From: an uncultured Marinilabiliaceae bacterium
Lineage (GTDB): Bacteria; Bacteroidota; Bacteroidia; Bacteroidales; Marinilabiliaceae
Length of the DNA stretch: 7,965 nt
Reading direction: 5' to 3'
Assembly (NCBI GenBank): GCA_905235955.1
Contig: CAJONN010000083.1
Coordinates: 1 to 7,965 of the forward strand
Positions within the stretch are counted from its first letter, which is position 1; each line of letters starts with the position of its first letter. Both the position numbers and the translations under genes were made by a program. The notes below the pieces were generated by a model that was not told the DNA's origin, ran no database searches, and saw nothing but the letters and a program-made list of their open reading frames with translations. Below are positions 1 to 5,648 of the stretch, one piece after another.

Positions 1-128
1 AACATAAAAAGTGCCTCTGAAAAGTTTGAAACTCTCGCAGCCCGCATAAACACTTGCTTTGCAAAGGATTTTATCCTGCAATTTGACCTATAGGTCTAAA
101 ATTTTCTACGTTTCAAATATCCAAAAAC

Positions 129-147
129 AAGCATCAGGCTGACGCTT
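129..147 (-). terminator. possible small hairpin terminator
   Basis: Read on the minus strand, AAGC and GCTT arms enclose TCAG/CTGA with one mismatch, and GTTTTTGG follows immediately, which resembles a weak intrinsic terminator. The stem is short and the apical loop is very tight. No minus-strand gene lies directly upstream of it, because the 370-420 hairpin intervenes. If real, it would end a transcript starting within about 150-370. Confidence 0.22.
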
Positions 148-246
148 TTATGTATGTAGTTGCCATAAATGTATGACAATGCGAAGATATGGAAAAGTTG
201 AGGATTTTGAGATTAATAGAATGAGAATTTAATGCAAGTTTCGCTC

Positions 247-356
247 GGCTCTTTTCATTTAAAAACTTTTCTTAATTGGCTATGCTCAATCAAAATGTTG
301 CCTGATATGGTGAAAAACGAGTTCTATGCTAATAGTTGGAATTAAATGAAAGAACC
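247..356. repeat. imperfect inverted repeat with about 79-nt interval
   Basis: The left arm at 247-262 and the right arm at 342-356 are complementary over ten perfect base pairs (TTTCATTTAA with TTAAATGAAA). They continue for about four more pairs after one bulged base and one mismatch. The enclosed segment also has a small ATTG/CAAT hairpin near 274-289. It could be an RNA fold or a remnant of a short intergenic repeat. The arms are AT-rich, so chance pairing is possible. Confidence 0.3.
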
Positions 357-369
357 GTGAGTAAAAAAT

Positions 370-420
370 AAAAAAATGAGATGAAGTTTTTTTACAGCGG
401 GATCTTCATCTCATTTTTTT
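370..420. terminator. strong bidirectional intrinsic terminator
   Basis: The arms at 370-386 and 404-420 form a 17-bp perfect stem. Its core is AATGAGATGAAG / CTTCATCTCATT, with a 17-nt loop. The A-run on the left and T-run on the right give a U-tract in either direction. It lies about 120 nt past the stop of the small minus-strand gene at 540-803 and is the most plausible end of that transcript. It could equally stop plus-strand transcription entering from the left. Confidence 0.75.
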
Positions 421-521
421 TCGGATTTTGTCAAACTGATGGAATTTTTTATAAACTTGGGGAAAAGGTAACTGACAATTATTTTACTCTAAAACTCAAA
501 CTTCAATAATCTTTTTATTTT

Positions 522-558
522 CGATGCTTTGCGCAGTAATTAGTTGCGCACTGCATCG
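522..558 (-). other. hairpin spanning the stop codon of the small gene
   Basis: CGATGC (522-527) pairs with GCATCG (553-558). After a 2x2 internal loop, TGCGCA (530-535) pairs with TGCGCA (545-550), leaving a 9-nt loop at 536-544 that contains the TAA stop codon (540-542). No T-run follows on the minus strand, so this is not a standard intrinsic terminator. It may stabilise the mRNA 3' end, or be coincidental. Confidence 0.35.
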
Positions 559-803
559 TAATATGTAACTTTTGATACTATATCTCCTTTGCAATCAAGG
601 TTATTGTCCCATTTATAGGTTATTTCACTTAGTATATTACCATATTGGTCAAAAACAATGTCGCAAAGCAAATCGTTGTCGGTGCTGAGGTCATCGCCCA
701 AAGCTGCAACTGGCTTCTCATTCACTGGAAATATGTAGTTTAGTGCTACTGTTCCAGCTATTAGCGTTATTGCCAAAGCAAATGATAATACAATATTTTT
801 CAT
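540..803 (-). CDS. small exported or membrane-anchored protein with a YD-like repeat
   Basis: This 87-residue protein has a short basic N-terminus (MKN) and a hydrophobic segment at about residues 4-25 (IVLSFALAITLIAGTVALNY), which is a signal peptide or a single membrane anchor. The mature part is acidic and carries FDQYGNILSEITYKWDN (about 51-67) followed by KVTYYD. This recalls the 'YDxxG.i...tYKW' repeats of small secreted Bacteroides proteins such as the DUF3836 type. Those are usually longer, about 150 residues, so this may be a short or C-terminally truncated relative. Two cysteines lie in the mature part (C47, C71). It is monocistronic: it has its own promoter with direct-repeat operators (849-981) and the 370-420 terminator downstream. 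No function can be assigned. The ATG at 803 follows an A-rich leader without a Shine-Dalgarno sequence, as expected in Bacteroidota. Confidence 0.75.
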   Translation of the reverse strand: MKNIVLSFALAITLIAGTVALNYIFPVNEKPVAALGDDLSTDNDLLCDIVFDQYGNILSEITYKWDNNLDCKGDIVSKVTYYDAVRN

Positions 804-848
804 AGTGTTTTAGTTTGTCGTTTCTGTTGTTTTTTCATATCTTCAAAA

Positions 849-877
849 CAAAGGTAAAAACATATATTTACTCCAAA
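849..877 (-). promoter_or_regulatory. Bacteroidota-type promoter of the small exported protein
   Basis: Read on the minus strand, a perfect -7 element TACCTTTG lies at 856-849. It is preceded by TTTG at 877-874 with a 17-nt spacer, close to the known Bacteroidota pattern TTTG-N17-23-TAnnTTTG. Initiation would fall near position 842, giving a leader of roughly 38 nt before the ATG at 803. The direct-repeat operator lies immediately upstream of it. Confidence 0.65.
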
Positions 878-895
878 TACTACTTTTTTAATGTT

Positions 896-928
896 TTGAC
901 GAACGCTACTTTTTTTTTGACGAATGGC
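896..928 (-). promoter_or_regulatory. LytTR-like operator, promoter-proximal pair
   Basis: Two direct repeats of TTGACGAAY (plus-strand reading) begin at 896 and 917, a 21-bp period. On the minus strand the corresponding 9-mers are AGCGTTCGT (907-899) and GCCATTCGT (928-920). Against the published LytTR consensus [TA][AC][CA]GTTN[AG][TG] they match 8/9 and 7/9. LytTR response regulators bind such direct repeats about 21-22 bp apart, just upstream of the promoter, and this pair ends about 19 bp from the -33 element. The family assignment of the regulator is inference. Confidence 0.55.
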
Positions 929-947
929 TATTGATTCTGTTTTTTAC

Positions 948-981
948 TTGACGAATGGCAATTTTTCTGTTGATGAACAGA
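948..981 (-). promoter_or_regulatory. LytTR-like operator, promoter-distal pair
   Basis: A second pair of the same repeat starts at 948 (TTGACGAAT, exact) and 970 (TTGATGAAC, 7/9), a 22-bp period. The minus-strand 9-mers GCCATTCGT (959-951) and TCTGTTCAT (981-973) match the LytTR consensus at 7/9 and 8/9. The pair is offset by 31 bp, about three helical turns, from the proximal pair, so all four half-sites lie roughly on one face of the DNA. The distal half-site sits in a small CTGTT/AACAG inverted repeat. Confidence 0.5.
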
Positions 982-993
982 TAGATACAAAAA

Positions 994-1026
994 AATAGTA
1001 ACGACACATATTGCATCGTTACTATT
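994..1026 (-). terminator. intrinsic terminator of pheS
   Basis: The arms AATAGTAACGA (994-1004) and TCGTTACTATT (1016-1026) form an 11-bp perfect stem with an 11-nt loop. On the minus strand the stem runs directly into a T-run (complement of A989-995). It starts 28 nt after the pheS stop codon, so it ends that transcript and insulates the operator and promoter of the small gene behind it. Confidence 0.85.
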
Positions 1027-1054
1027 ATATATAGGTATTAAAAAACTTCTGATG

Positions 1055-2074
1055 TTAATATGCTGACTTGAATTGCGACAAGAAACGCATATCGTTTTCG
1101 AAGAACAAACGGATGTCTTTTACCTGATAGCGTAGCATTGCTATGCGCTCTACGCCCATGCCAAATGCAAATCCGCTATACTCTTTGCTGTCGATGCCGT
1201 TGGCTTCGAGCACTGCTGGGTCAACCATGCCACAGCCCAATATCTCAAGCCAACCTGTGCCTTTGCATACTCCGCAGCCTTTTCCACCGCAAAGCGAACA
1301 ACTTACGTCCATCTCTGCTGATGGCTCTGTGAAGGGGAAGTACGAAGGACGCAAGCGTATCTGAGTGTCTGGTCCGAACATCTCTTTGGCAAAGTATATG
1401 AGTGTTTGCTTAAGGTCAGCAAACGATACGTTTTTGGCTACATACAAGCCTTCGATCTGATGGAAGATGCAGTGTGCACGTGCCGAAATAGCTTCGTTGC
1501 GAAAAACACGACCGGGGAAGATGGCTCTGATAGGTGGTTGCTGCTTCTCCATTACGCGCACTTGTACGCTTGAGGTATGTGTGCGTAGCAGAATATCTGG
1601 GTTGGTGTTGATAAAGAATGTGTCTTGCATGTCGCGTGCAGGGTGCTCAAGTGGGAAGTTGAGTGCAGTGAATACGTGCCAATCGTCTTCTACTTCAGGA
1701 CCTTCAGCCACGGTGAAGCCCAATCTGCCAAATATTTCGATGATGTCGTTTTTTACAACTGAGAGCGGATGTCTGCCACCACACACGTATGTTGTGCCGG
1801 GCATAGAGAGGTCGGTTGCAGAGCCTTCGTTTTGTTGTTCGGCAAACGACTCTTTGAGGTTGTTGATGCGTTCTGTGGCAAAAACTTTGAGTTCGTTGAG
1901 TTTTTTGCCTACTTCGCGTTTGAGTTCGGGCGATACTTGTTTAAACTCATCGAACAATACAGATATTTCTCCTTTTTTGCTCAGATATTTGATGCGCAAT
2001 GCTTCGGCATCTGCCGCTGTTTGTGCATGCAAGTTTTTCACTTCTTCTAAAAGTGATGCTATTTTATCTAACAT
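1055..2074 (-). CDS. pheS: phenylalanine--tRNA ligase alpha subunit
   Basis: This is the catalytic alpha subunit of cytosolic class II phenylalanyl-tRNA synthetase, which charges tRNA-Phe with phenylalanine using ATP as an (alpha-beta)2 complex with PheT. It has 339 residues, the usual length. An N-terminal coiled-coil tRNA-binding arm (about 1-85) precedes the class II core. Motif 2 is visible at about 188-210 (GRVFRNE...FHQIEGL), a CxxC-x4-CxxC cluster at 259-270 runs into GWLEILG, and motif 3 is GFAFGMGVER at 301-310. A303 is the alanine that shapes the phenylalanine pocket (A294 in E. coli). I start it at the ATG at 2074. A TTG at 2110 would add 12 residues, but these lie inside a probable promoter -7 element, and MLDKI is the usual family start. 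pheT is not in the window. The gene lies 57 nt behind the phosphatase gene. Confidence 0.97.
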   Translation of the reverse strand: MLDKIASLLEEVKNLHAQTAADAEALRIKYLSKKGEISVLFDEFKQVSPELKREVGKKLNELKVFATERINNLKESFAEQQNEGSATDLSMPGTTYVCGGRHPLSVVKNDIIEIFGRLGFTVAEGPEVEDDWHVFTALNFPLEHPARDMQDTFFINTNPDILLRTHTSSVQVRVMEKQQPPIRAIFPGRVFRNEAISARAHCIFHQIEGLYVAKNVSFADLKQTLIYFAKEMFGPDTQIRLRPSYFPFTEPSAEMDVSCSLCGGKGCGVCKGTGWLEILGCGMVDPAVLEANGIDSKEYSGFAFGMGVERIAMLRYQVKDIRLFFENDMRFLSQFKSAY

Positions 2075-2107
2075 TACGTCTTTTGATTTTGCAATATTTT
2101 CAGAGCG

Positions 2108-2115
2108 CAAATTTA
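2108..2115 (-). promoter_or_regulatory. probable pheS promoter -7 element
   Basis: TAAATTTG (2115-2108 on the minus strand) is a perfect match to the Bacteroidota -7 consensus TAnnTTTG and lies 33 nt before the pheS ATG, in the gap after the phosphatase stop codon. I see no good -33 TTTG at 17-23 nt upstream; that position would fall around the phosphatase stop. pheS may therefore have its own promoter, be read from the upstream gene, or both. Confidence 0.4.
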
Positions 2116-2131
2116 CTCAAAACTATTCGGA

Positions 2132-3394
2132 TTACCTAAATCTGAAAATACCTTTCTTAACGAACTCTATACCCAAAACTGATACGTCGTCGAATACCCG
2201 ATTGCTAGCTATGTTGTCATCGATGAGGTCAGCTATGGCGCTCATGGTTTGGTCTATATGCTCTGTTTTGCAGAGTATTTTCTTTATGTCTTCTACTGAG
2301 CGGTTTACTGCTGAACCGTCGTCAAGCTCTACCAATCCGTCAGTAAAGGCTACAAGTCGGCTTCCTTTGCGTAGCCTGATATTGTTTACTTCTATTACTG
2401 GAATGTAGTCAAGCATACCAAGTGCTATGCATCCATCTTGCAATTCTACTATGCTGTTGTCGTGATGAAAGTTGACTATTGGTGCCAAATGCCCTGCGTT
2501 GATGTATTCGAGCCGACCGCTGAGTATGTTGTATCTGCCAATGAAGGCTGTGATAAATTTGTCGGTAGAGGCGGTGCTATGGCAAATGCGTTCGTTGAGT
2601 TCGCGCACCAATTTATCGAGCGGTATGTGCGATGTGAATAGCGAGCGCAACATAGCTTGGAAGTTCGACATGAGCAGTGCTGCGCCTATTCCTTTGCCTG
2701 ATACGTCGGCCATGCAGAATCCAAATGAGTAGGGCGAGAGGTTGATGACGTCGTAGTAGTCGCCACCTACGTTTTGATGCGGATGGTAGATGGAGAGTAC
2801 GTTGGCGTGCGACGATACTTTGAGTTCTTCGTTGGTTGGTATGAGCCCCATTTGTATTTGCGAGGCTATTTTGAGCTCGTTTTTGAGCGACTCTTCTTTG
2901 CTAAGCCTCTCTTGCACTCTTTTGTGTTCGATGAATACAACTACGAGGTTGCTAAGTATCTGAATGAGTTTTTGGTTTTTGTATGTAGGGCTTAGGCCAT
3001 CGTCATCTTCTCCGTCGCCAACAAGCACGTATCCAGCAAGTTTGAATTTATGAAAGAGGGGTATTACTACGTCTAATCCTTCAAATGCCGGATTTTCGGT
3101 CATTGTGAGCCCTTCTATTCTGGTGATATTAGCAAAGTCGTGTGCTACGTCTATCTTTGCAAGCTGTTCTTGGCTTACACCACTGGCAAGCAGTGTGTCC
3201 CAATGCGAACGTGTGCGAGTGTAGACTATTATTTTTTGCACGCCCAAACCATCACGCATAAGTGTATCAAACTCAGACATTAGCTCTTCAGTTGTGTGGT
3301 CTTCGTTGATAATTTGCACTACTTCGAGTAGCATATTGAGCTTCTCTTTGTAGTGGCGAACTACGTTGTGGTTTGTTATTGCTTCGTTATTCAT
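2132..3394 (-). CDS. GAF-like plus SpoIIE/PP2C serine phosphatase
   Basis: This 420-residue cytoplasmic signalling protein has no signal peptide or membrane segment. Residues about 15-155 look like a GAF-type sensor fold (alternating strands such as KIIVYTR and VVIPLFHKFKLAGYVLVGD). A charged helical linker follows (about 156-182), ending in ASQIQMGLIP. The SpoIIE/PP2C phosphatase domain fills about 183-415. The metal-binding aspartates all appear intact: GGDYYD (D212), ADVSGKG (D230), FTDG (D352) and FDDVS (D402/D403), together with the family segments YINAGHLAP and ALGM. Such enzymes (RsbU class) usually dephosphorylate an anti-anti-sigma (STAS) protein in partner-switching circuits. No STAS protein or anti-sigma kinase gene is in the window, so target and signal are unknown. 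The 3395-3520 leader contains A-tracts but no clear TAnnTTTG. Confidence 0.9.
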   Translation of the reverse strand: MNNEAITNHNVVRHYKEKLNMLLEVVQIINEDHTTEELMSEFDTLMRDGLGVQKIIVYTRTRSHWDTLLASGVSQEQLAKIDVAHDFANITRIEGLTMTENPAFEGLDVVIPLFHKFKLAGYVLVGDGEDDDGLSPTYKNQKLIQILSNLVVVFIEHKRVQERLSKEESLKNELKIASQIQMGLIPTNEELKVSSHANVLSIYHPHQNVGGDYYDVINLSPYSFGFCMADVSGKGIGAALLMSNFQAMLRSLFTSHIPLDKLVRELNERICHSTASTDKFITAFIGRYNILSGRLEYINAGHLAPIVNFHHDNSIVELQDGCIALGMLDYIPVIEVNNIRLRKGSRLVAFTDGLVELDDGSAVNRSVEDIKKILCKTEHIDQTMSAIADLIDDNIASNRVFDDVSVLGIEFVKKGIFRFR

Positions 3395-3520
3395 AGCTTA
3401 CTCACATAAAGGAATTGTAAAAATAATTTTTTGTATTCATTAAAAAAATTATTTGTCTGCCTTTTTTGATTTTTTTTTGACTAATGTCCACACTTTCAAT
3501 GATTCCTATTATTCTGAAAC

Positions 3521-3554
3521 AAAAGAGCACCTCACGTTGGTGAAGTGCTCTTTT
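3521..3554 (-). terminator. intrinsic terminator of the TPR/OmpA operon
   Basis: AAAAGAGCAC (3521-3530) pairs with GTGCTCTTTT (3545-3554). After one C/A mismatch, TCAC pairs with GTGA around a GTTG loop, giving about 14 pairs. On the minus strand the stem ends in TTTT followed by GTTTC. It begins 24 nt after the stop codon of the OmpA-family gene, so it separates that operon from the phosphatase gene. Confidence 0.8.
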
Positions 3555-3578
3555 TGAAGTTTTTTTTGCCAAATTGTA

Positions 3579-5627
3579 TTATTCTACGCTGAGGACTTTA
3601 AACTCTACGCGGCGGTTGAGTGCTCGTCCTGCAGCAGTCTTGTTGTCGGCCACTGGCTGATCTGATGAGTAGCCTTTGTACTCAAGACGTTCTGCCGGAA
3701 TGCCCTCTGAGATGAGGAAGGTGACCACAGCTTTAGCACGTGCTTCTGAGAGTCGTTTGTTGTTGGCATATCCGCCCTTGTTGTCGGTATGACCTGAAAT
3801 CTCGATGCGCAGTGTTGGCATGTCGTTGAGGAGCTGAGTCAAACGACCAAGCTCGGCATACGATGTAGGTTTCAGTTTCGCACTACCTGTTTCAAAGAAT
3901 ACATTGCGCAGTGTAATCTTAACGTCTTTCTTGATATTGTTGAGCGCAATTTCTTTCTCAACTTCTTGATATTCAGTTGCTGCAGGTATATCGAAGTTCT
4001 CTGAATGGAAGAGGTAGTTGTCAGCATGAACGGCCAAACCATAGTTCTTACCAGATGGAAGCGATACGAGGAATCGACCTGTCGATTCGTTGCTCTGTGA
4101 GGTAAATATTAGTTCGTTTTTCTCGTTATCGGTAATATCAATCTTAGCCGAAATAGGGTTGCCAGTGAATGCATCTTTTACTACACCTTTGACAATGGTA
4201 AGGCGTATGGTTTTGATTTCTACTGACTTCTCCATTACCATATCTGATACCGGTTGCGAACGGGCTGCAATGAGGTTGTCTTCACCACTAAGTACGTATG
4301 GTTTTTCCGGACCGAGGAATGTGATGCGGTAGATATCCAAACCGCCCAAAGCATCAGCGCGCGAACTGCTGAGGTAGCCGTGTCGACCATTGGCTGACAT
4401 TGAGAAGCTGAGGTCGTCGTCAGGTGAGTTGATAGGAAAACCAACGTTGACAGGTTTCGACCACTGTCCGCGATCATCCATTTGCGACATCATAATGTCG
4501 AGACCGCCCATTGTTTCGTGACCATTGGAGCTGAAGTAGAGTGTGCGACCATCAGGATGCAAGAATACCGACTCTTCATCATATTGTGTGTTGATGACTG
4601 GACCAAGGTTGACTGCAGGTCCCCATTTGCCTTTGAGCGTTTTTTCGCAGTAATAAATATCAGAGCCACCATAGCCTCCTTCGCGATCGCTGACGAAGTA
4701 GATGCGACGACCATCAGGCGAGATGCATGCCGATGATTCATGTGCGTTTTTGTCGCTTATTTGGCGTGGTAATTCTGATGGGCGGCTCCACTCGTTGCCT
4801 TTGAGCACGCAGATGTCGATGTCGCCATTGCCTTTTCGGCTGTTGTAGACCAGAAGTTGCTGACCATCAGGCGATATGCCCGATGTTGCTTCGTGCTCTT
4901 TGCTGTTGATATTGCTCGAAATAGGGGTCGGAGAAGTCCAAGTTTTGTTGTGTCCCTTCGATACGTAAATATCTTCGTCATACTGTCCGTCTTCTTGGCT
5001 AATTTCGTTGCCATTTTCGCGAGTAGAGGTGAAGAACATTATCGATTCGTCGGCCGAAACAAGCGGGCTATGTTCGTTGAATGGTGTGTTGATTGTCGGA
5101 CCAAGGTTATCAATGAAGGCGCGCACTGGCTCAGCTTGCATCTTTTTGCCAAATTCGCATTCTTGTATCTTCTTCTCCAAAAGTGGGCGCTTGTCCATCT
5201 CCATCGGAGTGAGGTGTGATATATATGAGCGATATTCTTTGATAGCATCGTCGAAACGGCTGTTGTAGTGATAGCTTACGGCAAGCATTAGGTGAATGTC
5301 GTTTGCTACTGCCGGATTGAGTTGGTATGCCTTCTCAAAATATTGCATACATTTATATTTATAAGGCAGTTTCATGCAGCAAACGCCCATACGATAGTTG
5401 AGCAATGCTGAGTTTGAGTTGAATTGATAAGCTTGGCTATAGAACTCAATGGCCTGATAATAAGACTCTGCGTTGAATGCACTCTCGCCTGTATCGAATG
5501 CGCGCTTAGCTTTCTTAAACTCATCTTTCTGATTTGGGAAGTAGCTCTTCTCAAATGGTACGTCTTGTCCGAATGTGGCATTGAGCCCCATCAGCATCAG
5601 TAGGCATAGTGTATATATCTTTTTCAT
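3579..5627 (-). CDS. PorE-like TPR / beta-propeller / OmpA_C envelope protein
   Basis: This is a 682-residue exported protein. A signal peptide occupies residues 1-20 (cleavage likely after NATFG; no lipobox cysteine). TPR-like helices fill about 35-160. A WD40-like PD40 propeller (about 184-437) shows five blades of the form 'E.S...SPDGr.lyF.S.R.gG.GG.DIY'. A carboxypeptidase-regulatory-like beta domain spans about 477-560 (VKGVVKDAFTGNPISAKI). The C-terminal OmpA_C domain (575-682) has the peptidoglycan-binding aspartate D615 (GHTDN) and arginine R630 (LSEARA). The domain order is that of PorE (PG1058) of Porphyromonas gingivalis, a type IX secretion component, but PorE is a lipoprotein and this product is not predicted to be one. 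Similar paralogues exist in Bacteroidales without type IX secretion, so the secretion role is only a possibility. It probably tethers to peptidoglycan in the periplasm. It lies 21 nt behind the TPR gene and is cotranscribed with it. Confidence 0.9.
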   Translation of the reverse strand: MKKIYTLCLLMLMGLNATFGQDVPFEKSYFPNQKDEFKKAKRAFDTGESAFNAESYYQAIEFYSQAYQFNSNSALLNYRMGVCCMKLPYKYKCMQYFEKAYQLNPAVANDIHLMLAVSYHYNSRFDDAIKEYRSYISHLTPMEMDKRPLLEKKIQECEFGKKMQAEPVRAFIDNLGPTINTPFNEHSPLVSADESIMFFTSTRENGNEISQEDGQYDEDIYVSKGHNKTWTSPTPISSNINSKEHEATSGISPDGQQLLVYNSRKGNGDIDICVLKGNEWSRPSELPRQISDKNAHESSACISPDGRRIYFVSDREGGYGGSDIYYCEKTLKGKWGPAVNLGPVINTQYDEESVFLHPDGRTLYFSSNGHETMGGLDIMMSQMDDRGQWSKPVNVGFPINSPDDDLSFSMSANGRHGYLSSSRADALGGLDIYRITFLGPEKPYVLSGEDNLIAARSQPVSDMVMEKSVEIKTIRLTIVKGVVKDAFTGNPISAKIDITDNEKNELIFTSQSNESTGRFLVSLPSGKNYGLAVHADNYLFHSENFDIPAATEYQEVEKEIALNNIKKDVKITLRNVFFETGSAKLKPTSYAELGRLTQLLNDMPTLRIEISGHTDNKGGYANNKRLSEARAKAVVTFLISEGIPAERLEYKGYSSDQPVADNKTAAGRALNRRVEFKVLSVE

Positions 5628-5648
5628 AATAAGCAGATTACAATAGGT

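Larger units (their letters stand above)
1..539. other. gene-free AT-rich region with inverted repeats
   Basis: I can support no gene here. Stop codons are frequent in every frame. The longest open piece at the left edge is on the minus strand (about 96 to 1, 32 codons, no ATG, running off the window). The stretch contains a 12-bp perfect palindrome GACCTATAGGTC at 85-96, a small hairpin at 129-147, a wide imperfect inverted repeat (247-262 with 342-356), and a long terminator-like hairpin at 370-420. Positions 421-521, between that hairpin and the small gene, hold nothing I recognise. The left part could be the end of a structured RNA or an intergenic repeat family, but the sequence alone does not decide this. 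Confidence 0.5.

Noticed and set aside
896..981. The four direct repeats considered as a CRISPR-like or simple tandem array.
   Set aside because: Repeat units are only 9-12 bp, spacings vary (21, 31, 22), and they sit directly upstream of a promoter, which fits operators better.
1467..2408. A 313-codon plus-strand reading frame opposite pheS and the phosphatase gene.
   Set aside because: It is antisense to two strongly supported genes, crosses their intergenic gap, has no recognisable domain, and its composition (serine-rich) is what the complement of these genes gives.
3402..3440. A 12-codon upstream frame (MNTKNYFYNSFM) just before the phosphatase start.
   Set aside because: It is too short and AT-rich to separate from chance, with no ribosome-binding or attenuation structure beside it.
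4235..5219. Several 80-120 codon frames on both strands inside the OmpA-family gene.
   Set aside because: They are frame-shifted or antisense shadows of the propeller repeats, without homology features or start context of their own.
5568..5627. A lipoprotein signal for the PorE-like protein (cysteine 8 in the signal peptide).
   Set aside because: C8 is within the hydrophobic core, not at a lipobox +1 position; the likely cleavage after NATFG leaves Q at +1.
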